This document shows positions 36,906-46,408 of a stretch of 64,000 nucleotides of DNA, in pieces. The DNA lies in NCBI RefSeq assembly GCF_000143085.1, contig NC_014315.1, positions 1,363,001-1,427,000 of the forward strand, written 5' to 3'. Below the pieces are notes generated by a model. The model worked only from the letters and a program-made list of their open reading frames with translations. It was not told the DNA's origin and made no database searches. The DNA is from Nitrosococcus watsonii C-113 (GTDB lineage Bacteria > Pseudomonadota > Gammaproteobacteria > Nitrosococcales > Nitrosococcaceae). Made by a program: the position numbers and the translations under genes. Within the stretch, counting starts at the first letter, position 1. Each line of letters opens with the position of its first letter.

Positions 36906-38273
36906 ATGAAAAATATTCCCTTACACAGGTTTGATACCGGCCCGTCCCGGCAAAAGGTCATGACCCCATCCGTATCAGACCAGCTGCTTCCTACCTCTGA
37001 TAAATATTACCGACGGCTGGGGATGGTCATTCTGCTATTCGCCTTTGGCGGTTTTGGAGGCTGGGCTCTTACCGCCGATCTTGCTGTTGCCGTCGTTGCT
37101 ACAGGAGCGGTTTCCGTGGAATCGTTTAAAAAAACCATTCAGCATCTTGAAGGGGGAATCGTCGAAGAGATATGGGTTCAGGATGGCGATCAGGTGGAAG
37201 CTGGAAATACCTTGCTGGTCCTCGATAAAACCCGGGTGCTATCCCAACTGCAAATAGCGCGCATGCAGTACTTGACCAGTGGAGTTGCCAGGGTGCGTTT
37301 GCTGGCCGAGCAGCGGGGGGCTCGTTCCATCGAGTTTTCCGAAGCCTTGCGCAATAGTCGTTTTCCCCGTGTTAAAGAAGTGTTAGCTGTTCAGAAGGCC
37401 CTATTTCAGGCCCGCCGCGAAGCACTTGCAGAAACCCTCCATGGGTTTGACGAGCAGATTTCGCAGATGAAAGAGCAGATTGACGGTCTGCAATCCATGA
37501 TTAAGGTAAGCCAATCCATGGCAGCCTCACTGAGGGTAGAAGCCAAGGACTTACGCCGTTTGTTCAAGGAGGGCTTTGTAAGTAACCAGCGGCTACGCGA
37601 GCTGGAGCGGAAAATTCTGGGGATTCAGGGGGAAATTGCCCAGTATCGCTCGGAGATCGTGCGCCTGCAGTCCCGGATCAGTGAAAACCAGACTCAGAAG
37701 CGGCTTGAGCAGCAAGAATTTCAGAAAGAGGTTGGCGAGCAACTGCGCCAGGCTCAGGCTAGCATTGCCGATGCCGAAGAGCGCATGACCGCACTTGAGG
37801 AACAAATCAAACGCACGACCATCACCGCCCCTGTTACTGGCACGGTGGTTGGGATGGCGGTACATACGCTTGGCGCCGTGATTCGCCCTGGCGAGCCGGT
37901 TTTGTCTATTGTGCCTTCGGGAGGTGATTTCGTGGTCGAAGCGCGTATTCCTGATCGAGATATTGATAATATCTATACCGGGCAGTATGCGGAGATTCGT
38001 TTCAGTGCTTTCAACCAACGGTTGACCGATGTCATTGAAGGTAAGGTCGTGCATATCAGCGCCGACGCCTTCGAGGATGAAATCACCGGCGAACGTTACT
38101 ACAAGGCGCGTATTAAGGTGACGGCGACAGGTGAGAAGAACATGAACCGCAATATACAACTGCTCGCCGGCATGCCGGCTGAGGTCATGATCAGGACGGG
38201 TGAACGAACCTTTGCCAGTTATGTGGCCAAACCTATTGCCGATATGCTAGCACGGGCCATGCGGGAGGAATAA
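36906..38273 (+). CDS. HlyD-family type I secretion adaptor (PrtE/HasE-like)
   Basis: 455-residue membrane fusion protein: one membrane helix (about 38-60), lipoyl half-motif QHLEGGIVEEIWVQDGDQV, a long coiled coil (about 105-300), second lipoyl half ITAPVTGTVVGMAVHTLGAV and a C-terminal beta domain (RTGERTFASYVAKP). It couples the ABC exporter to a TolC-like channel, which is not encoded nearby. It starts immediately after the ABC gene stop, so translational coupling is likely. Confidence 0.92.
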   Translation: MKNIPLHRFDTGPSRQKVMTPSVSDQLLPTSDKYYRRLGMVILLFAFGGFGGWALTADLAVAVVATGAVSVESFKKTIQHLEGGIVEEIWVQDGDQVEAGNTLLVLDKTRVLSQLQIARMQYLTSGVARVRLLAEQRGARSIEFSEALRNSRFPRVKEVLAVQKALFQARREALAETLHGFDEQISQMKEQIDGLQSMIKVSQSMAASLRVEAKDLRRLFKEGFVSNQRLRELERKILGIQGEIAQYRSEIVRLQSRISENQTQKRLEQQEFQKEVGEQLRQAQASIADAEERMTALEEQIKRTTITAPVTGTVVGMAVHTLGAVIRPGEPVLSIVPSGGDFVVEARIPDRDIDNIYTGQYAEIRFSAFNQRLTDVIEGKVVHISADAFEDEITGERYYKARIKVTATGEKNMNRNIQLLAGMPAEVMIRTGERTFASYVAKPIADMLARAMREE

Positions 38274-38487
38274 TAGTGTGGCGGTGGCGGTGGCGGGGCA
38301 GGCGTGTATAATTAAATAAAAATTTTTAATACAAATGCTAATTACTATTGTTAATATTATTATTGCTGCGAGAAAATAAATAATTTTAAAGCGATCTGGT
38401 GGTGGCATGTCGTTCCAATCTTCGCGGCATTACTCCCTATGGCATGTCCCCCGGAAAGCATTATTTTAAAAAACTAGGAGTTAACAA

Positions 38488-39315
38488 ATGGCTGATTTTT
38501 TGCACGAAGGTAGCGGTTTAGTTTTCGGCACCGAGGAAAATGATGTGATACGGACTTCTGGACCCTCAGTGGTATTTGCCGGTGCTGGCGACGATGGTGT
38601 TAGGATGGGTTATTCCAATGATATTGCCTATCTGGGAGAAGGCGATGATGTGGCCTATGTGGAAGCAGGCAATGATCTGGTCTTCGGCGAAGCCGGTGAT
38701 GATCTTATTTATGGGGGCAGCGGCAATGATTGGCTTGATGGGGGCGAAGGTGATGATTTTCTATGGGGTGGCGAAGGCAGCGATCAACTCTTTGGCAAGG
38801 AAGGAGACGATGCCATTTACGGCGTGACCGGGACGAATGCGCTCTATGGCTCTAATGGTAATGATCTGATTATGGGGGGCGATCAATCGGATGTCATTTT
38901 TGCTGGCGAGGATGATGATGTCGTGCTGGGCGGAGACGGTGGCGACTGGATTTCCGGTGGCTCGGGTCATAACCAAATTTATGGTCAGGGGGGGGACGAT
39001 ATTATCTATGGTAACTACTCCGGCGATCCCGAGAACTCCAACGAGATCTTCTATACTGGCAATGATGGCACTGATACGGTGAATAGATTCAACGCGGAAA
39101 CCGATCAGTTCATCATTTCCGCTAATATCAACGGTACAGACATTCAGAGCGCTGACGACTTTTCATCCCGGGTAAGTGACTATACTGATGAATCAGGTGA
39201 TGAGTCCGTAGCCGGATCTATGATTGATTTGGGAGCTGATAACGGCATTCAACTGGTTGGAATTGAAGCGAGTGAAGTTACCGCTAATCTTCCCGATTAT
39301 TTCACTGTTGCCTAA
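38488..39315 (+). CDS. RTX-repeat (haemolysin-type calcium-binding) secreted protein
   Basis: 275-residue protein made almost wholly of glycine/aspartate-rich RTX nonapeptides (GGxGxDxxx) from about 30 to 185, for example GGSGNDWLDGGEGDDFLWGG. The cap DTVNRFNAETDQFIIS follows and then an acidic C-terminal tail ending ASEVTANLPDYFTVA, typical of an uncleaved type I secretion signal. No N-terminal signal peptide and no catalytic domain are visible. RBS AGGAG precedes the ATG. It is the probable substrate of the two preceding secretion genes. Because it sits between a siderophore receptor and siderophore synthesis genes, a role in iron capture is possible, but an S-layer-like or adhesive function is equally compatible. 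Confidence 0.85.
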   Translation: MADFLHEGSGLVFGTEENDVIRTSGPSVVFAGAGDDGVRMGYSNDIAYLGEGDDVAYVEAGNDLVFGEAGDDLIYGGSGNDWLDGGEGDDFLWGGEGSDQLFGKEGDDAIYGVTGTNALYGSNGNDLIMGGDQSDVIFAGEDDDVVLGGDGGDWISGGSGHNQIYGQGGDDIIYGNYSGDPENSNEIFYTGNDGTDTVNRFNAETDQFIISANINGTDIQSADDFSSRVSDYTDESGDESVAGSMIDLGADNGIQLVGIEASEVTANLPDYFTVA

Positions 39316-39329
39316 ATCTAGTGGTATAT

Positions 39330-39356
39330 GCTTGGCGCGGATTTTTCGCGCCAAGC
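39330..39356 (+). terminator. strong hairpin after the RTX gene
   Basis: GCTTGGCGCG (39330-39339) and CGCGCCAAGC (39347-39356) form a perfect ten-base-pair stem with loop GATTTTT, 14 bases after the stop. There is no long T-tract downstream, but the structure is a good candidate terminator for the secretion operon. Confidence 0.6.
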
Positions 39357-39491
39357 CCTCTCTAGTTTAAGTTAGCTTCTATCCTCTCTCCACCCTAAGC
39401 TCCGACGCGTCCCTACGCTGTTTTACTTCGCCCGTTTGTTATAGGCAGGGAGTCGGAGTCGTAGTGTATTCAAGCACTCTTTAAGTTGAAT

Positions 39492-40670
39492 TCAGGCGCC
39501 GGTGGCCAATGCTTGTCGCAGTTTGGCTCCGGCTGGAATAGCCATAAGCGCAAGGACCGCTGCAGTGACAAGGGGCAGATGGGTAGCAATTTCAAACAGG
39601 GGACCTGCTGCCGTGACGCCAAGCAAATGCCCAAGGATGCGGGCGGTGTAGAGATCGGCGCCTGCCTGTGCTTGAGTGTGCAGGCTGCGGTTAGCGGCAG
39701 CGCCAGCAGCTGAAGCGGGCAGTATCAGCGCAAGGGAAATGGCCATTAACGCCAGGCCGGCAGGTAGGGCCGGCGGATAAGCGGCGGCAAGGGCCGTACC
39801 CAGTGCCATGCCTACGGGTGCCCATATTAGCAGAGAATAGGGATTAAGGCGGTAATGGAGGCTAACGAGTTGGGTAATCACCATGCAAGCGGCTATACCT
39901 GCAAGAAGCAGGGCTGTATACACCGGTGCGTGGCTAAGGACGATATTCCATTCAGTAGATAGGTAGGGGCCAATGATAAATTCCGCAAGCCCCAGACTCA
40001 TGTGGATGAGCACTACTGGCAGCGCAATAGCTGCTTCTGGCCATCGATTTACCGGCACGGTGAATGCCATATCCTCTTGGGAGACAACTTCATGGGGCAA
40101 CAGCAGTCGGGCGATAAGCGGCAGAATTACCAGCAGGACGAGTATTCCCTCCGGCCAATGCATAGCTAGTACCGCCGCCGTTAAGGGAATGAGTACCCGG
40201 CCAGCATTCGCGGTAGCACTCATGCGTGTCAGTGCTCCATGGCGAGCATGTTCAGGGTATTCACTCGCTAGCCAGGCATGGGTTGTGGGGAACACGCCTG
40301 AAGCAGTAAGCCCGTAGGTTAACCGGGCAGCGAATAATATCCCTGCTAACGTTATCGTCCCGATCAATCCTAGCGCACCAGCGAATAAGGCAACGACAAA
40401 AATCATCTGGCTAATTGCCGCAGCGAGTAAGAGCCGGCCCAACAATCGGCGACGTTGCCCTCGTATCACCCGCCGTGGCCAAACATAGCCACCTACCAAG
40501 AATCCGAGGGCCGCGAGCCCTAATATGGGGCTTAGCTGCCCAATGTTGAGCTCAGTAAGCGCGAGGATAATCGGCAACGCAATTACCAGCAGGCTTTGTG
40601 TAGCTCCGGTACAAGCAACAGGTAAGGCAAGGGCGATAGGCGAAACAGGCGGGGTAAGGTGTTGACTCAT
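39492..40670 (-). CDS. MFS transporter, probable siderophore exporter
   Basis: 392-residue major facilitator with about 12 membrane helices; the loop between helices 2 and 3 has the basic motif RRVIRGQRRRLLGR. It is divergent from the siderophore synthesis genes across a 157-base gap, and MFS proteins commonly export NIS siderophores, so a siderophore export role is inferred. It is GC-richer than the adjacent synthetase genes, like the rest of the chromosome. General drug export remains possible. Confidence 0.75.
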   Translation of the reverse strand: MSQHLTPPVSPIALALPVACTGATQSLLVIALPIILALTELNIGQLSPILGLAALGFLVGGYVWPRRVIRGQRRRLLGRLLLAAAISQMIFVVALFAGALGLIGTITLAGILFAARLTYGLTASGVFPTTHAWLASEYPEHARHGALTRMSATANAGRVLIPLTAAVLAMHWPEGILVLLVILPLIARLLLPHEVVSQEDMAFTVPVNRWPEAAIALPVVLIHMSLGLAEFIIGPYLSTEWNIVLSHAPVYTALLLAGIAACMVITQLVSLHYRLNPYSLLIWAPVGMALGTALAAAYPPALPAGLALMAISLALILPASAAGAAANRSLHTQAQAGADLYTARILGHLLGVTAAGPLFEIATHLPLVTAAVLALMAIPAGAKLRQALATGA

Positions 40671-40733
40671 AGGGGTGCGTTCAGATTTAGGCTAAAGAAT
40701 GTAGGAATTTATTAAAAGATAATGTAAGCTATT

Positions 40734-40748
40734 CGTATTAGCAATACG
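40734..40748. promoter_or_regulatory. palindrome in the MFS/siderophore divergent promoter
   Basis: CGTATT (40734-40739), AGC, AATACG (40743-40748) forms a perfect six-base inverted repeat. Just upstream lies AGATAATGTAAGCTATTC, which matches the Fur consensus only weakly. The site lies midway between the divergent MFS and iuc genes and could be a shared operator. Confidence 0.35.
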
Positions 40749-40827
40749 TAAATGCTGGTCTTTATGCTTTAACAGTAGTCTGGTGAGAATGAAGCGTAAG
40801 GAGACAGGTTAAATCGCTTAGGAATGG

Positions 40828-43344
40828 ATGAATAACAAAAAGTCCGAATTAAATACACTTGCGGAAAAACACTCCGTTACAGCCCTTATCAATTCTTTTT
40901 TGAGGGAGTGTGATGATTTTGAAATAAAAAATAGCAAGATTATATTTAGAAATGGTGATAAAACCTTGAATATAGCCCTTGAGAAGTATTCAAGGGTAGG
41001 AAATCATGCTTATTTAAATGACTTTTATGAGATTCTAGGAAACAAAAGAACCCCCCTGAGTTTTAAATATTTTGTGCAAGAGTTCCTCAGATGGATAAAT
41101 AAGCATGATGAAATACCAGGACTTTATCAAAGAATTCTGGAGAGCAATGATAATATTGCTCAAATACTCCATTATAGGGAACAAGACTATAGAAAACTTT
41201 TCAAGAAAAAATTCTTGTCCTTTATTGAAGCAGAGCAGGCGTTATTGCTTGGGCATAACTTTCATCCATGCCCAAAAAGTAAAGAGCAGTTTAGCCAGGA
41301 AGATCACCGCTTATATGCGCCAGAATTTAGAGGAAGTTTTCATTTGAAATGGGCGTTCTTGAATAAAGAACATCTTCTTCAAAAGAATTCAGCGTATTTT
41401 AATGATCTACATTGGTATGTAGATCTTTTTAAAGAAGATCATAAAACAGTTATCAAGGACGGATATATACCGTTCCCTTTTCATCCTTGGCAGTTTAAAT
41501 CACTAACTAACCATAAGGAGATTAAAGATTTAATAAAAGATAAGAATTTAATTCCCATTGAAAAGAAAGGATATTTAAAATGGAAGGCGACAAGTTCACT
41601 AAGAACTATTTACTGTGAAAATAGCTCTTATATGCTTAAATTTTCCCTGTCGCTGAGAATCACTAATTCCGTTAGACATTTGCAAGAAGCCGAGATCGTT
41701 AGAGGGCTTCAAGTTCATGATGTAATGAATTCCAGTAATGGGAAGGATTTTCTTAATATAAATAAAAATTTTCATATCTTATGCGAACCCTCCTTTCTTG
41801 CTATCAAAGGGAAATTCAATAACCTTCTTATAGAAACAATTGTACTCATACGAGACAATCCTTTTAGAGGAAAAATGTTGTATGAGGCCATTGTTTTATC
41901 GACGATAACGCAGGTTGATCCTTATCTAGAAAAAGGGTTTTTTTCATCACGTAAAATTGATGCTATAAAATGGTTTAATCTTTATCTTAAATATGTACTT
42001 GATCCTTTTATAATGGCTCAAGCTAACCATGGCATTCTTTTTGGCGCGCACCAACAAAATATTATTATCCAGCTAGACGCTAATAGCTATCCTGTGGGAG
42101 TTATCTTTAGAGACTGCCAGGGAACAGGGTATACCAAGCTTGGTTATGAAAGGATGAAACAGGAAGTTCCTTTGCTAGATCTGGAAAATGGAAATATCCT
42201 AGATAAAGATATGTCCCATATACTTCTTGGGTATTATCTCATTATCAACTCGACATTCAGTTTAATAAATGCGCTCGCGATACAAAGAGCATGTAATGAA
42301 GAAGATCTTCTTCATATTCTTGCTGAGTATTTACAAGGCAAAAAAAATAGTAATCTTATCGATCAATCATTTCTTAATTATCTTCTTAATTCAAATTTAA
42401 TAGGGCAAAAAGGAAATTTTTTTTGTTGCCTAAAGAATATTAACGAGAATACCGAGAAGAATCCTTTAGATATTTATAACTTTATTAAAAATCCCTTGTA
42501 TTCCAAATTTAGGAGAACCGTGATAGATAAAAAAAAATTAAAAATTAACGATATCCTGCTAGATAAAGGAGAGGAAGAATTTTTAAAAAACAAATTTAGA
42601 CCTAATATTAAAGAGGTAGAGATAGAACTGGTAGATAAAAAAGTAATCATCAGTAGGAATGAGTTTTTCCAAATTTCTCCTTATTGGTTGATGAATTCTG
42701 AAAGAGAACTTTATCCCGTGGTCTGGGCAGAAACTAATGGAGTTTCTCATCCAATAAGACATAACCCAGAAAGGGGAACGTTACTCTACAAAAGATTTGT
42801 ATACGAAATAGATAAAACTATTTCTTTTCGGGTTATCGATCCAAAAAAGGATATTAATACATTTGCTAGATGGCATAATCAGTCTCGTATTTCGGAATTT
42901 TGGGAATTAAAAGATACAAGGGAAAACCATCTTCAGTATATAGAAAAAAATTTAAATGACCCCCATATCATTCCCACTATATTAGATATTGATGATGAAC
43001 CTATCGGTTATTTTGAGCTTTATTGGGTTAAAGAAGATCGTCTAGGGGCCTATTATGAAAGCGTTGATTTTGACAGGGGATTTCACTTCCTGGTTGGAGA
43101 GAAAAAATTTCTGGGATTAAAAAATACGGGCGCTATGCTAAAAAGTGTTATCCATTACCTTTTTCTTGATGAACCCAGAACTTTAAAGATCATGGCTGAG
43201 CCGCGATCTGATAATAAAAAGGTATTGAAATACGTTGATTTTCTTCCTTTTTGGAAGAGAATTAAAGAATTTGATTTTCCCCATAAAAGGGCTGTCCTCC
43301 TGGAGTGTACTCGGGAGAGGTTCTTTACAGGCAGCTATTTATGA
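40828..43344 (+). CDS. IucA/IucC-type NIS synthetase fused to IucB-like acetyltransferase
   Basis: 838-residue two-domain protein. Residues about 1-580 are a NIS siderophore synthetase with HPWQ (219-222) and the ATP-site segments FGAHQQN and FRDCQGTGY. Residues about 600-838 are a GNAT-like acyltransferase of the IucB/RhbD/AlcB group (WHNQSRISEFWE; GYFELYWVKEDRLG; PRSDNKKVL). In aerobactin synthesis, IucB acetylates N6-hydroxylysine and IucA joins the product to citrate; here both activities would be in one chain. The gene is very AT-rich, unlike upstream neighbours. Its stop overlaps the next start (ATGA). AGGA precedes ATG 40828 closely. Confidence 0.88.
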   Translation: MNNKKSELNTLAEKHSVTALINSFLRECDDFEIKNSKIIFRNGDKTLNIALEKYSRVGNHAYLNDFYEILGNKRTPLSFKYFVQEFLRWINKHDEIPGLYQRILESNDNIAQILHYREQDYRKLFKKKFLSFIEAEQALLLGHNFHPCPKSKEQFSQEDHRLYAPEFRGSFHLKWAFLNKEHLLQKNSAYFNDLHWYVDLFKEDHKTVIKDGYIPFPFHPWQFKSLTNHKEIKDLIKDKNLIPIEKKGYLKWKATSSLRTIYCENSSYMLKFSLSLRITNSVRHLQEAEIVRGLQVHDVMNSSNGKDFLNINKNFHILCEPSFLAIKGKFNNLLIETIVLIRDNPFRGKMLYEAIVLSTITQVDPYLEKGFFSSRKIDAIKWFNLYLKYVLDPFIMAQANHGILFGAHQQNIIIQLDANSYPVGVIFRDCQGTGYTKLGYERMKQEVPLLDLENGNILDKDMSHILLGYYLIINSTFSLINALAIQRACNEEDLLHILAEYLQGKKNSNLIDQSFLNYLLNSNLIGQKGNFFCCLKNINENTEKNPLDIYNFIKNPLYSKFRRTVIDKKKLKINDILLDKGEEEFLKNKFRPNIKEVEIELVDKKVIISRNEFFQISPYWLMNSERELYPVVWAETNGVSHPIRHNPERGTLLYKRFVYEIDKTISFRVIDPKKDINTFARWHNQSRISEFWELKDTRENHLQYIEKNLNDPHIIPTILDIDDEPIGYFELYWVKEDRLGAYYESVDFDRGFHFLVGEKKFLGLKNTGAMLKSVIHYLFLDEPRTLKIMAEPRSDNKKVLKYVDFLPFWKRIKEFDFPHKRAVLLECTRERFFTGSYL

Positions 43345-45077
43345 GCTGGGAAACAGCCAACAGGAATCTTATTACCAAAGCGATAAGTGAGCTTTACTTT
43401 GAGGAGATCATTTCTCAAAAAGTACGGGAAATAGAGAAAGGATTATATACATTAAAGATAGAGGAAAATTTATCTTATATTTTTGAAGCTCATAAAAGTA
43501 TCTGGTGCCATCTTATTATAGATGAGAGCTCATTAAAGAGAACTGATGGTTTAGAGCTTGATGCTGCAAGATTTTTTAAGGAAATACAGCCGCTTACAAA
43601 AATGAATGCTATTACCTTAGCTAATTTCCTGGAAGAAATGCTGCATACGCTTTATAGCGATCAAGTTATTTTAAAAAAGAGAATTTCTTCCCGGAAGTTA
43701 TCTCAACTTAATTACTTAGAGATCGAAAGTTATCTGGATGGGCATCCAAAAATTATTTTAAATAAAGGAAGGTTAGGCTGGTCCCCGGATGATCTTTCTG
43801 CGTTTTCACCAGAGAATGACAGGAAAATCCAGTTTTATCGGGTAGCTATTAAAAAGGATTTGATTACGGTAAGTCACCAAAAGGAAAAAAATTTTAGCGA
43901 GATTATTTATGCTGATCTTGAAAAAGAGGAAATTAATTTATTAAAAGAAAAACTAGCCAATAAACAATGTGATGTTAAAGCTTATTATATTATTCCCATA
44001 CACCCGTGGCAGTGGGAAAATAAAATAAAAATATTTTTTCAGAAGGATATCAGCAAAAAAAATATAGTTTTTTTAGCTAGTGCCGGCGACAGCTATAAGC
44101 CCCATATTTCCCTGCGTACATTTTCCAACTACAGTAATTCATATCTTTATGATATTAAATTACCTATCTCAATTTTAAATACTTCTTGTGTACGAGGAAT
44201 ACCTGCTCATTATGTTGCGGTTGCCTCGGAAATATCGACAGGAATGGAAGCTATTATTAGGCAGGATAATCTCTTATTCAATTCTAATATGGATTGCTTA
44301 AAGGATATTGGGGCTTTTAGTTATATTGAGCCTTCCTATAAGGATATCGTGGGCGCCCCTTATCAATATAAAGAATTTCTTGGGGCAGTATGGAGAGAAT
44401 CGAGTGTAACCAAGCTTAAAGAAAAGGAGCAATGCCTAATGACAGGAGCGCTCTCTTATTTAGATGAGAGGAAAAAATCCTTGATTGGCTGCTTAATAGA
44501 AAGTTCTTCCCTGACCATGGAGGAGTGGCTAGAAGCATATTTTAAAAGCGTTGTTATCCCTATTTATCATCTTCAGTCTCAATATGGAATTGGTTTGGTT
44601 GCCCATGGTCAAAATACCCTACTAAAGCTAAATAACAATATTCCTTCAGGTTTGATTATTAAGGATTTTCATGGTGACTTACGTTTAAATAAAAATTTTC
44701 CAAGGGAAACAGGAAAATTTTTCCCTGATAAAATCATTAAAAAATTAGATATTTTACCTTCTGATCATATTATCTATGATCTTATCACGGGGCATTTTAT
44801 TTCAGTCCTTAGATTTATTTCACAGGCGCTTTTCCTATCTCATGGCTATAAAGAAAAAAAATTCTATAATTTATTAGGCATGATAGTCCATGACTATGAA
44901 AAAAAATATCCAACAAGGTCAAAAACTCCAAGCCTGTTAACGCCCAATTATCATCGTGTCCTTTTAAATAAAGTTCGTTTTATCATTGGCTATCAGGATA
45001 CGGCCCAAAGACCTAAGCCCCAGCTTGGAAATCCCCTGCTAAATCCGCTGATAGAAAAAGATTATTTTCATGTGTAA
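43341..45077 (+). CDS. iucC: IucA/IucC-type NIS siderophore synthetase (second)
   Basis: 578-residue NIS synthetase with HPWQ (221-224), an AHGQN segment and IIKDFHGDLRL near the C-terminus, matching the IucC-like half of aerobactin pathways, which adds the second hydroxamate to the citrate monoamide. The start is ATG 43341, giving a four-base ATGA overlap with the fusion gene; an earlier in-frame codon (43305) lies inside that gene. The stop overlaps the next gene by eight bases. Strongly AT-rich. Whether it acts first or second is inferred from family resemblance. Confidence 0.87.
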   Translation: MSWETANRNLITKAISELYFEEIISQKVREIEKGLYTLKIEENLSYIFEAHKSIWCHLIIDESSLKRTDGLELDAARFFKEIQPLTKMNAITLANFLEEMLHTLYSDQVILKKRISSRKLSQLNYLEIESYLDGHPKIILNKGRLGWSPDDLSAFSPENDRKIQFYRVAIKKDLITVSHQKEKNFSEIIYADLEKEEINLLKEKLANKQCDVKAYYIIPIHPWQWENKIKIFFQKDISKKNIVFLASAGDSYKPHISLRTFSNYSNSYLYDIKLPISILNTSCVRGIPAHYVAVASEISTGMEAIIRQDNLLFNSNMDCLKDIGAFSYIEPSYKDIVGAPYQYKEFLGAVWRESSVTKLKEKEQCLMTGALSYLDERKKSLIGCLIESSSLTMEEWLEAYFKSVVIPIYHLQSQYGIGLVAHGQNTLLKLNNNIPSGLIIKDFHGDLRLNKNFPRETGKFFPDKIIKKLDILPSDHIIYDLITGHFISVLRFISQALFLSHGYKEKKFYNLLGMIVHDYEKKYPTRSKTPSLLTPNYHRVLLNKVRFIIGYQDTAQRPKPQLGNPLLNPLIEKDYFHV

Positions 45078-46353
45078 TGTATTTGATTTAGTCGGTATTG
45101 GGATTGGCCCGTTTAATTTAAGCCTGGCGGCTATCTCAGAAAAGAATAAAGAATTAAAGACTCATTTTTTTGAACAAAAACCGTTATTTCTATGGCACTC
45201 TGAAATCATCTTTCCAGACTCTGATATGCAAACGGCTTTTTTAAAGGATCTAGTCACAGGGGTTGATCCCACGAGTCCCTATTCTTTTTTAAACTATCTT
45301 GTAATGAATGGATTTTTTCATTCATTTATGAATACCAAAAGGCACGTCATTACTAGAAAAGAATTTGAACTTTATTGTCAGTGGGTTACCCGGCAAATGC
45401 CTAGGAAATTATCTTTTAATTCAAAAATAAGAAATCTCTACTATGATGGTGAAAACTTTATTATTGAAAGCCATAAAGAAAAAATTAAAAGTAAAAATAT
45501 CTGCATCGGAACAGGAATTAGCCCTAAAATTCCTTCGTTTACCGCGCCCTATATGAGTGATACCTTCTTCCATGCGAAATCAGAATCAATAAAAAATTTG
45601 AATATTAGTGGCAAGCGAATTGTTATTATCGGCGGCGGACAAACCGGTGTTGAAGTTTTTAGAAATGCTCTTAAAAAAAAGTGGGGCAATGCAAAATCTC
45701 TAACGCTTATTTCTAGCCGGGCAAACCTGGAACCTTTAGATGAATCGCCTTTTACTAATGAGTATTTTAGCCCCCATTACGTAGAAAATTTTTTTTCCAT
45801 AAATTCTCAACTCAAAAGAAATATTGTAGATTACCAAAAATTATCTAGCGATGGTAATACCCCCGCCTACTTGCAAAGTCTCTATAATGATCTTTATTTT
45901 ATTCAAAATGTAGAGCAATCACCGGTTGATTTTAAAATACTTCCTTATCGAAGGCTTCAGAGTGTAGAGAACAATGGAAAAGGTTATAAATTAACTATTT
46001 CCAATAATTTTTCTCAGAAAGAAGAATCCATAGGAGCTGATATTGTTATTTTGTGTACCGGGTTTGAGAACAGAATTCCAGGTTTTATTGAGCCTATAAA
46101 ACATCTTATTGAATTTAATGAAAATAAATGTTTTAAGGTCAACAAAGATTTTTCAATACGATGGAAAGGGTATGACAAAAATAAAATTTTTGCCCAAAAT
46201 TTTAGTAGGTATGGACACGGAATTTTTGAACCCCAAACCAGTTTGATGTCCTGGAGATCGGCGGTAATTACTAATGCTGTTTCTAAAAAGGAAGTTTATC
46301 GGATAAAAAATATTGCGCCTAATTTTTTAAGTTATGAAAGTGTTACCAAATAG
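45070..46353 (+). CDS. iucD: lysine/ornithine N-monooxygenase, IucD-like
   Basis: 427-residue flavoprotein hydroxylase with FAD motif GIGIGPFNLSLAA (10-22), NADPH motif IVIIGGGQTGVEVFRN and C-terminal ILCTGF. Length and motifs fit IucD/RhbE/AlcA-type N6-lysine (or diamine) hydroxylases, the first step in hydroxamate siderophore synthesis. No diamine-forming decarboxylase is present, which favours lysine and an aerobactin-like product. It overlaps the previous gene by eight bases. It is AT-rich like the other two, and a hairpin follows 56 bases after its stop. Confidence 0.88.
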   Translation: MCNVFDLVGIGIGPFNLSLAAISEKNKELKTHFFEQKPLFLWHSEIIFPDSDMQTAFLKDLVTGVDPTSPYSFLNYLVMNGFFHSFMNTKRHVITRKEFELYCQWVTRQMPRKLSFNSKIRNLYYDGENFIIESHKEKIKSKNICIGTGISPKIPSFTAPYMSDTFFHAKSESIKNLNISGKRIVIIGGGQTGVEVFRNALKKKWGNAKSLTLISSRANLEPLDESPFTNEYFSPHYVENFFSINSQLKRNIVDYQKLSSDGNTPAYLQSLYNDLYFIQNVEQSPVDFKILPYRRLQSVENNGKGYKLTISNNFSQKEESIGADIVILCTGFENRIPGFIEPIKHLIEFNENKCFKVNKDFSIRWKGYDKNKIFAQNFSRYGHGIFEPQTSLMSWRSAVITNAVSKKEVYRIKNIAPNFLSYESVTK

Positions 46354-46408
46354 CGCGTAGAGCATCGGTTACTCGGGCGGTGATATAAACGTGAGCCGCG
46401 AAGCGACT

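Noticed and set aside
38488-39000. Apparent tandem DNA repeats in the RTX gene
   Set aside because: The periodicity reflects the coded nonapeptide RTX repeats and not a CRISPR or satellite array.
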